Shown here: positions 33,773 through 45,183 of the stretch, one piece after another | Layout of the letters: each line of letters starts with the position of its first letter | How positions within the stretch are numbered: the first letter of the stretch is position 1 | NCBI RefSeq assembly: GCF_000340215.1 | Contig: NW_006921535.1 | Location: 3,892,596 to 3,956,595, forward strand | From: Pseudocercospora fijiensis CIRAD86 | Taxonomy: Eukaryota > Ascomycota > Dothideomycetes > Mycosphaerellales > Mycosphaerellaceae | Direction: 5' to 3' | DNA length: 64,000 bases | Notes under the pieces: generated by a model | Told to the model about the DNA's origin: nothing | Databases searched by the model: none | The model's input: the letters and a program-made list of their open reading frames with translations, nothing else | Made by a program: the position numbers and the translations under genes

Positions 33773-36700
33773 ATGGCGGCGGTAAAGAGTCGAACGATGC
33801 CGGTGGGCTCCTCGCAATGGATCCAGAGCGAACGCGACCAGGCGGCGGATATGATCGAGCAGGAGGTGGAGGAGTTCAGCTTCAGTGTGCGGAATGAGCT
33901 GGAATGGCTCAACGAGCATATGGCCGACATTTTCTCCAACAATGAGGTGTAAGTACTCCTCATGATGATACGTGGTAACGGCCACTAATATGCTGTAGCA
34001 ACTTCGCAGACATGTTCAAAACTCCCGGCAAGCTGCGTGGAAAGACGCCCCGGACAGCTCGCAAGCTGAATGCTCTTGCACCACGGCAACCGCTGACCGA
34101 CATCTTCGCGCCAAATGCTCAGCCAGCGCCTGCCCCGCCGTCAGCACGAAAGAACGCGTTCTACGACAAAGTCGCGCAGTTTCAAGTACCCGAGCATCAG
34201 GAGAATCGGGTGCCGCTCAAAGCGCCAGTCAGTCGGGGTACCAGCCCTCAACGCGCCGGAAAACCATATACGGACTCTGGATACCATGGCATGATGACTG
34301 AGGATGAGATGGAGCTGGACATGCTCACACAGACGGACACAATTGCGACATCATCACAGTTTGGCGGGACGCAGAAAGTGCCTCTACGTGACGACCAGCC
34401 TCTGTCGCAGCGACTACGCCATGCTAAGGGAGACGACACTGGAGCTAGCGACGACTCTTTCGTTTCCGCCAAGGAACAGAGAACCCAGGAAGTGGAGACG
34501 GCTCCCGCAGCGGACGAGGAGATGGCTGATGTGCCTGGTGACACCCAGCCGTGGACACAGGAGGAGATTGCGCTCATGGAAGAAGTGCACGATGCGAAAG
34601 CTGGCCCAGATCCCGAAGACGAGGCAATGGACGAAGCTGAAGCTGAGACGCAGCCAGACAATGATAAGGAGAACGATGTCGATATGGATATGGAGGACGC
34701 CAGCAACCACTCTGATGCCTCCAGTCCTGAAAAACCGCTCAACCGAAAGAGCAGCTTCACGTTCTCCTCGCTGCCGGCCCGAGAGCCACTCACTGCGAAA
34801 CGAAGTATGGGTCACATGGATGCGCATCGCAACAGTGTCTTCAACAAATCTATTGGTGCTAAGCATGCCGAAAGTCAGAACGAGGAGCAAGCCGGGCCAG
34901 CAAGGGCGATCGATGCGCGAGCCCACAGCAAGACTACAGCACAGATGCTTCACGACCGAATCAATCTGCTTGGAAAGACCAAGGAGCCGAGAGCCTCCAA
35001 GAGCATTCCTTCCATCGCGCTCGCAGCACAAACAGCATATCCTCAGCTTCCGGGTTCTGAGCAGCATGAAGCCGCCACGAACAAGACCTTCGAGTTCCCT
35101 CAGAAAACACCCACTCTAGCCAACGCGCCAGTTGAGGATGACGATGATGACTGGATAGCGCCTACGAAGCCTGCGCATGCACTAAACGAGAAAGCATCCG
35201 AAGCAACGATCACACAAACTAAACAGCATATATCATCGCCAGCGAGACCAACAATACATCAGAAATCGATTTCGACCACCATCATGCCATCACCTACTCG
35301 TGATGATATGGCTCCAGAGACTCGTCTTCAAAAGACCATGTCCGTCTCGCACCCCAACCTCGCAGAAGCATTAGAGTCCACCACCCCGATGGGCTCTCCA
35401 GCTAGGAAAGGCAACGATGGACCATTGAGCGCGTCTAAGAGCAGACTTTGGTCAGCTTTGAAGTCGGCGAAGAACATCTTCGCATCCTCTGCCAGCACCA
35501 GTGCGGCCGCCAAGCTGGAGGCGCACAACAACTCGCCAGCATTCTCTAGGTCGCCCACCCGAGATCATGGCGAGGAGTCTCACAAGCTGTTCAACATGCC
35601 TGGCGCTATTTGGTCCAAGACTGACGTGCTGGCCAGTCCGGTGAGAAACAACTCTGTGATCTCTTTCAGCCCAAGCAGGAAGACGAGGCACTCCAACGAA
35701 AGCGACAGGAAACGCGAAAAGGAGATCAAAGCGCAAGAGAAGGCTGCTGCCGAGCTTGAAAAGGCACGCGAGAAGGAGCGCCACAAGGCTGCTAAGCAAC
35801 AGGCCGAGGAAAAGACCAAGGCTGAAAAGGTGGCAAAAGCAGAAGCTGCGAAGGCAGAGAAGGAAGAAAGGGAGAGGCTGCAGGCTGCAGCAAAAGCTGC
35901 TGCTGCTGAGCCTGAGCGTCCTGCGACTTCTGACAGTGACAAGGTGACGGACAGCGAGATGCCACCACCTCCTCCACCAAAGTCTGGCATGATGGCTGCT
36001 GGAAAGCTGAGGGCTCCTGGTCGACTTATGAGGCCTACCAAGGAATCTGCGAAGGTGGCACCAGTCAACATTCGCGTTGCTTCCCAAGCACAACGAGCTG
36101 CACAAGGCCCGGCTACACAGTCATCCTTCTCAAAGTCGCAGTATGGCGACCTGGCCTCATCCACTGCCAGCAATCCAAATGGGCCGCGAGCAGGCTCTGC
36201 TCAAGGTCATCGTCCCGGTGCCGCAGGCGGAAACTCTCGCGTCAAGGCTCTTGAGGCTGCAGCTAGAAAGAAGGAAGCCGACGAAAAGGCGGCACAGAAA
36301 AAGCTCGAGCAAAAGCGCGAACTGGAGCGTAAGCGTGCCGAGAAGGCTGAGCAGGAGAAGCGTGCCGAGGAAGAACGCAAGGCTGCCGAGCAACAGCGTA
36401 AACGTAAAGCAGTGGAGAAGCAAGCAGCAGAGCAGAGAAAGCGGGAGCAAGAACGTGCTGAGCAGCAGAGACGTGAGCATGAAAGACTTGAACAGCGCCG
36501 TGAACAGGAACGTCTTGAGCAACACCGTCGAGACATGGAACGTGCGCGTCAAGAAGAAGAAGCACGCAAGGCCAAAGAAGCGCACGACCTGGCCGAGGCT
36601 ATCAGACGGGAGCGCGAGCAGAAAATGCAGGCGCAACCTCGTGGCGACCTACCTGGCACTCTTCGTCAGCTGACCAAGAATACTGTTCCGGCTGTGAACC

Positions 36701-37610
36701 CAGCAAAGCCTGCAAAGAGACAGTTGCCAGCTGAAGACGAAGCTCCACAACCGCAGCGGCCAGGCATGGTACGTGGCCCGCCATCCTACCAGCAGACAGA
36801 TGCAAAACGAAGGAGGACAAATGAGGAGCAAGATGACCAGCCTAACCAGCGGAACTCTGTAATGGCGCCTCCCAAGCGGCCTTCGACGTTGCGAAAGGTA
36901 AGAAAAACATTTTGCTGCAGCTACAACGCCTCCGCGCAGATTCTGACAGTGCACAGGAAACGATGGGCAAATTCTCGGGCTATACACATGCGCCTCCCCC
37001 TGCCCAGCATCACGCCAGCATGTTCAAAGCGACAGTGACAGCTCAGCACCAGATGCAGCATAAGCCCACGCATCCAAGCCAACTCGTGCAAACATCAAGT
37101 GCACGTATCCCATTCGCTGAGAGTAGTGCTCCGCCGGCGCCTCATCATCTCTCCAGCACGTCTTCGCATTACGATGCTACCAAGTTTAAGACTCCCGCGA
37201 GGCCCCAGCAGGCTACTAAATCCGCCAAGACCACACCTCACTACCCACAAGGAGACAACATTGAGCTACCCGACATCGCTACTGATTCTGAAGACGAAGA
37301 CTCCGAGGACGAAACTAGTGGTTTCCGCGCGCCATCGTGGACAGCATCGCCCGCCTTGCGAGAGCTGTTAACCCAGCAGCAGCTAGTTGACCCCGAAGCT
37401 GTCTTTGGTCCGATTCCTGATCTCAAGATGGACGAAGTGTTCAAGAACAGCAAAAATCAAGAACGACTGAAGCGATTCCGTGAGCGTGGAAGCAGTGCCA
37501 TGTGGGTGGAAACTGGAGATGCCGTGACGAGTGCGGAGAAGAAACGGGATATGGAGCTTCGTGAGAGAGTCGTGCGAGAAGGTGGATGGCGGTACGAGCC
37601 TCACGCTTAG
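33773..37610 (+). CDS. SLI15: Inner centromere protein INCENP/Sli15
   Basis: Exons 33773..33948, 33999..36897 and 36957..37610 encode 1242 residues; the introns are 50 and 59 bp. The first exon supplies the N-terminus MAAVKSRTMPVGSSQWIQSE, missed by the long frame alone. The middle is acidic and Ser/Pro-rich. Two long charged single-helix or coiled-coil regions lie at about 627-703 and 807-933 (EKAREKERHKAAKQQAEEK type). The C-terminal IN-box is at about 1147-1210: WTASPALRELLTQQQLVDPE, IFG-like VFGPIPDLKMDEVF and a GSSAMW motif equivalent to the TSS motif phosphorylated by Aurora B. INCENP scaffolds the chromosomal passenger complex at centromeres and the spindle midzone. The orthologue assignment is strong from the IN-box. 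Confidence 0.93.
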
Positions 37611-38801
37611 GAACGTAAGGCCACGCGCAGTAAGCCAAAGCAATGATTGATTGTTGGATGTCTGAGTGAACCTATGGGATTGCGAAGTATCTGGTATGCC
37701 TTGGCGTTTGGAAAGGATAGGATGGAGGGTATGATTCCTTTCATCGAACCTTTCGCGTTGGGATCGTTCAGTGGTCCAGGACCGATGCCTAAGAATTGTC
37801 GTACCGTCAGTTGGGAGATATGTTTAATCAGCCTCGACTCATGTTCAGGTTGTGCCCTTTGTGTCTTATCTTTCGTGACTTCCCATTCAGAACTTCGCCT
37901 TCGGTCTAGATGTAATTTTTCTCGACCTTATCAAAACACGGCAAATAATACTCTTAACAACGCCTTGTTCCCCTCCACCGTGAATTTCGTCCTCGTGAAA
38001 GCCTTCTCATCTTCCAACAGCACGGCCCTTGAAGGAATTTCTAACTTCTTTTCATTTACGTTATAAAGAATTCAATCCATGGCGAAAAGAACATTGTCTC
38101 CTCGACAAAATCTCTCGTGATAAGCTAGGTAGCTTCTCGCATCCTTTTCTTTTCTTTTCTTTCCTCTAACTCTTCTTGACTCAATCTCACTCTTCTTCTC
38201 TATTCTTAAGCTAGCCTCTTACTCTAATAATCCGAAAAAAAAAACATCACCTATCTGGAGTCATCGGTCGTAAGTTATAGCGTTCGAGAACTGTGTCCGA
38301 CTCCATCACTTCTCTCTCTCCCCCCTCCCCAAAATTGTCATAAGACCTTTTAGTTGAAAACACGGATGTAATAATCCAGACGTGAGAATTCCCTCGGCCT
38401 CCTTTATTACGCCGCGCGAGATTTTCTTTTCTTTTTTGTTTCTTGCGATCTGGAGTATCGTTCTAGACCCCCCGGTACTATACGTAGATTCAGAGCTAGT
38501 CGCTGCAAGATCTAATCCTAGAATCGAATAACCAGGCTGCTGGGCTAGGCCTTGCGAATTCGATGTTGTGTTACGATATTTTTTTTTTGGCTGTGCATAT
38601 TCTCAACTTGTGCCCTGCCTGACTGTGCATACCCGAGGCAGGCATGTCGATTACCTCGAGTGGCCTTGGTTGTGGACGAGTGCCTCTCAAGACTCAACCT
38701 CGCAGGCGTACGACCTGCTAATATCTGAAGGTTTGGCGTCGAGACTCGAGAAGCGTGGCTTTCGTTGCGGTTGCAAAACCGTTTTCGGCGCATCTGATCT
38801 A
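37611..38801. other. Intergenic region with pyrimidine-rich tracts
   Basis: A C+T-rich segment (about 38140-38230) and the poly-T near 38579 are visible. No gene is supported. The right end abuts the MITE. Confidence 0.45.
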
Positions 38802-39332
38802 TCCGGGGTTGCGTCAGCCACTTCACCCCTCGCCCCGGGCTCGGGGATTCCGGCCATACGTAAAATCGCTTTTTCTTAGTAGGCTACACGTAAAACTCGA
38901 CATAGTAGTATATTGTATAGTATATAGACCGGGAAATCGAATAGGGGTGCGGTTAGGGTTAAGAAGCAGTAGATTTCCGTTACATTAGCGACTAAATTGC
39001 GACCGTAGATAGTCAAGATAGACCTGCACAGTGGAACATAAGAAACAGGAGGAATACACGCTTTAGAATGGGGTGGACGCGCCTGCCAAGGATTACATAA
39101 GAAATGGCGACAGTGAGGTCCTACAGCTACTACACAGTAGCACACACTCGGATAAACTGGCTAATATAATACCTAGACTCGCGGTTCAATACTGTATACA
39201 CCTGGATATCTATATAGGACTGGAACCTACCACTATATCGAGTTTTACGTGTGGCCTACTAAGAAAAAGCGATTTTACGTATGGCCGGAACCCCCGCGAA
39301 CAGCGGGGAGGAGTGTGTGACGGAACCCCGGA
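38802..39332. mobile_element. MITE with ~115-bp terminal inverted repeats
   Basis: A 531-bp element bounded by TA on both sides. Its ends start TCCGGGGTT and mirror each other over roughly 115 bp; the inner 70 bp (from TTCCGGCCATACGTAAAATC inward) are nearly identical between arms. Several differences are C versus T in CpA context. The ~300-bp core has no coding potential. The TA target and TCCGGGG ends suggest a non-autonomous Tc1/mariner-superfamily (Fot1/pogo-like) derivative. The class is inferred, not proven. Confidence 0.75.
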
Positions 39333-39833
39333 TAGCTGGGAAACTCATGCAGGCATTAACATGCACGCACAAGCCTCAAGGTCATGGGGATGCGGACATG
39401 GGTGCTCTTAAAGTGGCAGATTCAAAGCGTCATTAACAGGGGGCCATGTAGTGTTCTGCGCGAGTCTGTTGTTCGTTGTGAAAGTAGTGAGGTCGTTCTG
39501 TGCGGCAGGTCTGAGGGGAAAGCTAGACATTATTGGGGAAAGGGCAGAGCAGAGAAGACAGTGAGGTGCACACGGTAATTTCACTATCTGCACAAAAAAC
39601 TAACATCATATATCATCAATCATAGATCATCTCGCAACAGCACTTGAGCGAGCATTGAGGTATCCAACAAAACTCCGAAGCCAATGCACAAACCGTGCGG
39701 GTATCCAAAAAAACCAAAGCGCCCAACGCTCATGAGATGTGATGAACAAATCCGCCTCTCCAAGAAACCCAAAAAATGCTGTTGCTGTGGATGTGATGTT
39801 CCTGACATGACTCGAGCTTCGAAACCGGCCGCA
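39333..39833. other. Intergenic region
   Basis: It lies between the MITE and the 3' end of the Ser-rich gene. Only short frames; I see nothing distinctive. Confidence 0.5.
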
Positions 39834-41390
39834 TCATGCTCTGCTACCACCGCAGCTGAGCATGCGTGTTTGTATCCACGTGCTGAAGCGCGTCCAGCCA
39901 CCATCGCTGCCGTGGTCATGCGACGCGCGGGCACTATGAAATTGTACTTGTCCGGCTTTCTCGCTCTGACCAGGCGTAGTTCCATACCTCGGAAGGCTGG
40001 CAGCGTGAGCAGGTCTGCAGTCCTCATAACTGCGTGCAAAGACTTTCTCCTGCTCAGCACCACCCGTTGCCGTCGCGCTCGATGACTTGCGCGGCTTATC
40101 CGGCACCAACTGCCTCAATGAGGCCATGGCATTCGGCTTGTCCTGCGCATCAGACTGCTTGCGCTGCTTCTTGGCCGACTTAGACGCTTCCGTCTCCCTC
40201 CTCTTCGCAGCCTCCTTCTGGGCTTTCCTGTCTTTATCGGCTTCCTTCTCTTCGAACTTGCGACGAGCTTCTAGTATGCGTTGATCGCGCGACTGTGGCT
40301 CCGTGTCGGATCGACGACCAAAACCAAATGGCCTGTCGGAACTCGTTCGCGAAGAGGGAGACGGCACATAGTCGGATCGATCAGTGTTTCTCCGTGGACG
40401 GCCCAATTTGGACTTTCCAGATTTGCCAGACTGATTCGATCGAATGGACAGGTTTGACTGGGAAGTGCTCGTGAGTTTAGGCACAAGACCCAGGTCGCTG
40501 GCTGTGTGTGACTGTGACAGAGGCGTCGGATTCGTCTGGGGTGTAGAAGAGATGGACATGCTTCTCTTGGATCGGAAGCCTGGTCCGAGGCCGAATTCAT
40601 TCTCAACGACATCTTCACTTTCGTTGGCTTCATCGTTATTGACGGATGAAGCGTATGAGCGTCCAGGCGGTGGAGTGTACGGTCGGGGTGTCTTGGTCAT
40701 GGGGTGGGTGAAAGGCTGTCCGGGTTTCAAGCTTCCAGATCCAGTTGAGATTTGAGAGCCAACACTTGTGGTTCGTCCATGATGATGCCTCCGGCCGGTC
40801 TGGGCAAAGCTGACATCGGCAGCAGCTTTCGTTGCGAAATCTTGTATACCCAAGCCTGCCAACCGGTCGTTCTCGGCCATGCTTTTGGACAGATCGATCG
40901 TTCCCTGGTCTTCTTTCGCAGATGACATCTTTCGCAGGTACGGTTTTATCTTGGGTGTCGAGGTAATCGATTGCGGTAAGGCGGCAAGATCGGGAAACGG
41001 TTGCTCCTCGTATGTTGCGAAGGGCGTGGTGAAAGTGTTTCCATTGCTGGTGAATGGACTAGGTGGACGTGGAAGGGAGCCTGAGCCTCCGCGTTTATGT
41101 AACTTTGCATGGTTCCCGGATGTTGATTTTACGCCGACACTGCCAGAAAGTGGTGAAAGCGGAGAAGAGGTTCCGGAGTATGAGGGCATATTTTGTCTTG
41201 ACCCAGAGCGACGCAAGGTCTCGGGAGACACTGGCGACAAGTTGTTCGCATCGTCTCTGTGAGATGGAGTCGAGCCCGAGCGGAGATTTCGAGTGGTCAA
41301 TGTCAGCTTCGGGGTATGAGTGAAGGAAGGCAAAGTGTTGCTGCGCCCAGCGCTGCGGTTGTTATGAGAATGATGGAGGAACGAGGCCAT
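39834..41390 (-). CDS. Ser-rich, largely disordered hypothetical protein
   Basis: This single frame of 518 residues starts MASFLHHSHNNRSAGRSN. It is dominated by Ser, Thr, Pro, Gly and Asn, with many SP/TP sites (SPVSPETLRR, TSSPLSPLSGS) suited to proline-directed kinases. A charged helix lies at about 385-430 (EARRKFEEKEADKDRKAQKE). It ends with an aromatic, cysteine-containing motif (WTRFSTWIQTRMLSCGG) that I think recurs in related fungal proteins. No catalytic domain was recognised. A GTATGG donor-like site near 40000 means the 3' end could be spliced. Function unknown. Confidence 0.7.
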   Translation of the reverse strand: MASFLHHSHNNRSAGRSNTLPSFTHTPKLTLTTRNLRSGSTPSHRDDANNLSPVSPETLRRSGSRQNMPSYSGTSSPLSPLSGSVGVKSTSGNHAKLHKRGGSGSLPRPPSPFTSNGNTFTTPFATYEEQPFPDLAALPQSITSTPKIKPYLRKMSSAKEDQGTIDLSKSMAENDRLAGLGIQDFATKAAADVSFAQTGRRHHHGRTTSVGSQISTGSGSLKPGQPFTHPMTKTPRPYTPPPGRSYASSVNNDEANESEDVVENEFGLGPGFRSKRSMSISSTPQTNPTPLSQSHTASDLGLVPKLTSTSQSNLSIRSNQSGKSGKSKLGRPRRNTDRSDYVPSPSSRTSSDRPFGFGRRSDTEPQSRDQRILEARRKFEEKEADKDRKAQKEAAKRRETEASKSAKKQRKQSDAQDKPNAMASLRQLVPDKPRKSSSATATGGAEQEKVFARSYEDCRPAHAASLPRYGTTPGQSEKAGQVQFHSARASHDHGSDGGWTRFSTWIQTRMLSCGGSRA

Positions 41391-42738
41391 GGTGCAGGCG
41401 CGGCGCTCGCTGGTTGCATGCAATACAATGCGATTATGCGAAGCGTGTGGCTTAGCCGATCCAGAGCCTGGCCCAGCTGAGCGCACGCAAGCCAGCACGC
41501 GGATAGCCAGATGCCGTGATTAGCAACAATGCAGATGTCAGGAAGGCATCATGTTGCGTTGCGTGCAGAGGTGACGGCTGGTAGAATAATAATATGGATG
41601 GCGAGATGCGCTCAGGACACGGCAGTGCCAAAAGCAGCAAGTCGAGGACTGCAGCAGAATGCGGGCGTGGATGATGATGTTTGCGTTGTTGTTGGTCGGC
41701 GCAACCAAGATGCAACTCCACACTTCCTTCCAATTAAACGTTGATATGCGTGCAGATCGGGGCGGGTCTCAGACTACACCATCTGCGATGAACTCTCGCC
41801 TTTAGACTCTCTGCGAGCCATTCTTCGCCCTTCAGCAAGATTAATGATAACGTTAGTGAGTGTCTCACAGAGTGGTGGAGAGGGAGGATGAAGTCATCAT
41901 GAAGATGCTACACTAAGTTCTATTATTCAAGGGTGGGCGTAATCCAGACGCTTTCGGCTGTGCGCGGCATCCTAAGTTATGCTGCACGCAGATGGCCTTC
42001 TTTCTGCCCGCCGGCTAGGAATGCCATAAGCCGTTTTCCTTCGGCGTGGGAGAGAACGACTCACGCGACAGAACCAAGGCTGAATCGCTCCTCTGCCTGA
42101 GGACGCGAACGCCGGCTGTCTCATATTCATGTCACCTGCCTTTCGATCCCATCCGGATATCTTCAGCCCGAGATGCGCCCAGGATATTGCTTGCAGCCAT
42201 CGCACGTGTGAGACGCTCTGACACTTTCTCCGCACCCGGCGCCGGTGCCGCATTCCTCCTCCTCCTCTCTTCTCCACTCCCGCCCGTCTCAGCCTAACCT
42301 CCGCCGCAAGCAGCACTGCTGTCGGAGTGCGCCACAGATGGTGTAGAATACCTGAGCACGGGCCTTTTCGCGGAGCCAAGGTCTTGAATCAGAGGAGGTG
42401 CTGATACAATGATTGTCCAGCGTGGCGTAGAATCGGTGCCGGAAAGGACGTCCCAGACTGTCTTGCGAATGCAGGTCCAGGTGTACAGTAACCGAGGAAG
42501 ATATCAGACTTGGTTCCGTTGACAAGAACTTGGCTTTGATGCGAAAATGGCAACTGCCAACTGCCGTCACATCAACACAGATGGCAAGGAAGGCACGCAC
42601 AAGCATTAGGTAATTGCAGGCCGAAGTTGAGGAGTGAGAATACATTACAGGAAAGTGTCAGATATCCACCAAACACGCCGCCGCCCAGCTCGGAGAAAGC
42701 GTATACTCATGACCCAAACGTACCATTCAATGAATGGT
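41391..42738. other. Intergenic region, no supported gene
   Basis: Frames up to 135 codons occur on both strands but are Arg/Ser-rich and overlapping. The left end is the upstream region of the Ser-rich protein gene. Confidence 0.4.
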
Positions 42739-43431
42739 TCATGCGTATCTCCGACCCCGTACTTTCTCCACGCATTCATCCTTTTCCCAACACTGTGGCA
42801 AAAATCCCATCACCAAAAATGAGCCCACTGCAATGCTCGCGCTGATAGCTGGAAGCAGAAACGTCAAGAACATACGCGCTGCTGAATAAGGGCCTTTCGT
42901 CGTTTTGCGAATGACCAGTCGCAAACTTGAGTCCATCGCCTTGAAGACACACACAGCCCAGAGGACCATGGGAATGTAGTTCTTCATTGTGCATCGCACT
43001 CTCACTCTCTCGTGCCCCTCATGTGTAGGGCGGCAATTGGAATCTACCACTGCTACTGGCCGCGAGATGTTGAAACAATACGTTGTAGCAGCAGCGATTA
43101 CCCATACTGCGATGGCGACGGCGTCGCTTGGATCCCCACCGGCGTCGGCTTCGGTCGATTGATTCTTGATCTTCGGAACCTGATTACCGACTGTTGGCTC
43201 TATTGCGCACGTAGTTGGATCGACATGTGCTTTTGGCGGTGGAGGAGGACCACGTTCCAGATCATCGTCGTTTGATTTGATTGAGGTGGAGGCACTGAGC
43301 GGGTACATAGGGAGAGCGTCGCCCATGGCGGTAGCTTCCTCGGTGGTCGTGTAGGACGGTAATGAAGTCTCAGATCCCTGCGGCTCGAAGCTCTGTCGGT
43401 ATGCCGGGTGGAAAGGTGCGTCTGAAGTCAT
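42739..43431 (-). CDS. Predicted fungal membrane protein, 230 residues
   Basis: The N-terminal 95 residues are hydrophilic, with a PPPPP run (residues 62-66). Three hydrophobic segments follow at about 103-121 (AVAIAVWVIAAATTYCF), 152-165 (YIPMVLWAVCVFKAM) and 187-212 (FLTFLLPAISASIAVGSFLV). A Cys-rich loop and a basic tail (VRGRRYA) complete it. No family was recognised. The start MTSDAPFHPAY is the first ATG of the frame. Confidence 0.65.
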   Translation of the reverse strand: MTSDAPFHPAYRQSFEPQGSETSLPSYTTTEEATAMGDALPMYPLSASTSIKSNDDDLERGPPPPPKAHVDPTTCAIEPTVGNQVPKIKNQSTEADAGGDPSDAVAIAVWVIAAATTYCFNISRPVAVVDSNCRPTHEGHERVRVRCTMKNYIPMVLWAVCVFKAMDSSLRLVIRKTTKGPYSAARMFLTFLLPAISASIAVGSFLVMGFLPQCWEKDECVEKVRGRRYA

Positions 43432-43819
43432 CTTGTCGTGATGACTGGGCTGAGTAATAACGAGGACGAGGATGTAAGCTCTATTGCTGGGCTTCGATGA
43501 AGATGTATCGATGTTGACGTTGTCTGTGTGATGATGGTGAATTGAAGGACGAAAGCGACAAAAGACAACCCAAAGGCCAGCTGCACCTGGTCAATACCAT
43601 GGGAAGGCGTTCGGAAACAGAGCTATGCGCCTGACGTAGGAGCATGCGGTATGATGGTCGGCAGGAAGCTGCGAGAACAAACATGATGAAGCGCGACTTC
43701 CATCAAGGAAAGCCTACAGTCAAATTCGTCATCTGTCGTATCACTACATACAGAGGACGGGTACATTACTGATCATGTACAGCGGATAAACGTCGATCGT
43801 CCACCAGTGTATCCCTGGA

Positions 43820-44107
43820 TCACATACTGTCGGCAAGATCGGTAAGACCAGAGGTCTTATCCAGGACCTCGGAAACGATAGAGGTGATCTTCTTAATGTC
43901 GACGGAAATGGCGGCCTTCGCGTCAACGAGAGAGAGGGCGCCAGCATCGACACTAGCAGTGGTGGTGTTGATGGCACCGGTCACGCTCTGGACCTCAGCG
44001 TAGAGGCTCTGGACAACGGACAGCACCTGAGAAACCTGACGCTTCTCGGTCGGTGCAGCGAAAGCTGCGCCCATGATGGCTGGGACGGCGAAAAGTGAAA
44101 ACTTCAT
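43820..44107 (-). CDS. Small secreted protein, HsbA-like helical type
   Basis: The frame encodes 95 residues with a signal peptide (MKFSLFAVPAIMGAAFA) and a probable Kex2-type cut after EKR. The remainder is Ala/Ser/Val/Thr-rich, cysteine-free and helical (VVQSLYAEVQSVTGAINTTT), resembling part of hydrophobic-surface-binding or galactomannoprotein-type secreted proteins. Those are usually about 170-190 residues, so this may be truncated. A GTATGT donor at 43827 and an acceptor near 43772 would replace the last codon and extend the protein by a few residues (ending at 43744), still short of family length. Confidence 0.6.
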   Translation of the reverse strand: MKFSLFAVPAIMGAAFAAPTEKRQVSQVLSVVQSLYAEVQSVTGAINTTTASVDAGALSLVDAKAAISVDIKKITSIVSEVLDKTSGLTDLADSM

Positions 44108-44633
44108 TGTGGCTGTTGATTGCTGGACTCGAAAGAGTGACTAGGGTGAGAAATGGAATGATCAACAAGTTGCTGTCGTGAGGACGTCAAGAGCGTGGAA
44201 CAGTAGGGAGATGGAAAGAACTGAGAGGAATACTTGGCTCTTGTGTCTGCATTAATTCTCCTGAAGCTATAGTCTTCATGGCGGGTACCGAAGAGCTTTG
44301 ATTGTTTGTCCAGGGCGTGCGACGTAGCGTCGATATCGTTGCTAAGTATTGGTATCAACTCTGTTGATGATTTTCGGCGAGGGTGGAAGCGCTATACAAT
44401 GGAGAATGCGTCTTTCGGAATTGCTTGCCATTCTCCAAGATTGTCTTCGGCCCAATTTCTTCAATTGCTTTTGGAATTGCGGCGCATCTTGCTAGGGGAG
44501 TAGACCGCTGCTTATCCCAACTTCCCAAGACGTGAAGTCGATCAAGTGTGAACTGGTGATGGCGCTAATAGGTGACAGAGTTAATGTTGTCAGCTCGTAG
44601 GGATGTGACTCCACCGTGGATTAGCAATCACCC

Positions 44634-44850
44634 TTGTATACACCATGTAATATACGGGTGTATACTAGGTGTACACAGGAGAGGGCCCACATTAATACCT
44701 CGATATCTTAGCAAATCCGACCGCTGACGGCGCTGAGCCTGTATCTCGGCTGTTATCCGCGAATTGCATGACTCCTCTATGAGTGTATACTAGGCATCCG
44801 ACCTCGAGGGCTGTGTACGTGGTGTATTACACGCTGTATACACGATACAC
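44634..44850. repeat. Possible degenerate MITE-like inverted repeat
   Basis: Two segments rich in GTGTATAC/GTATACAC words (about 44634-44682 and 44808-44850) resemble each other in inverted orientation, sharing TGTATACA, TGTAATA and GTACACAG in order. The alignment needs an 11-bp gap, so this is tentative. Confidence 0.3.
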
Positions 44851-45144
44851 TGGATGGTGGGCTCCATCACTATCAGCTCGTCCATTTTGCAGTTGACTAG
44901 GGTAGCATCCTCTCTGAAGGCGACTTTCAGAGATATCGGCGGCGTTGGAAGGCTGCAGTTCGTCAGAGCAGTGCAATCCCGCAACACATTCGTCGGTTCT
45001 TCTGATTCAGACCTGCCCGTTTTGATGTAGTGTGCTTGGAAGTATCTTCAATTTCCTCCCATCTCTCGCAACGTCGTCATAGCAGGAGCAAGGGCTATGT
45101 CATGAATTTTCGGTTTCTCTTCGGCGTGCAGAAGATCAACGCAA

Positions 45145-45175
45145 CTACAGACTCTGTCCGCATCGGAGTGACAGT
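45145..45175 (+). repeat. Left arm of a flanking inverted repeat around the MULE
   Basis: This 31-bp arm matches the reverse complement of 49091-49121 at 28 of 31 positions. It abuts the MULE target duplication directly, while the partner arm lies 68 bp beyond the right duplication. The MULE therefore seems to have inserted into an older palindromic unit. Confidence 0.75.
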
Positions 45176-45183
45176 GGATACTC

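Noticed and set aside
38949..38961. TTAGGGTTA telomere-like word
   Set aside because: A single occurrence inside the MITE core, without tandem repetition. It is too short to mean a telomere relic.
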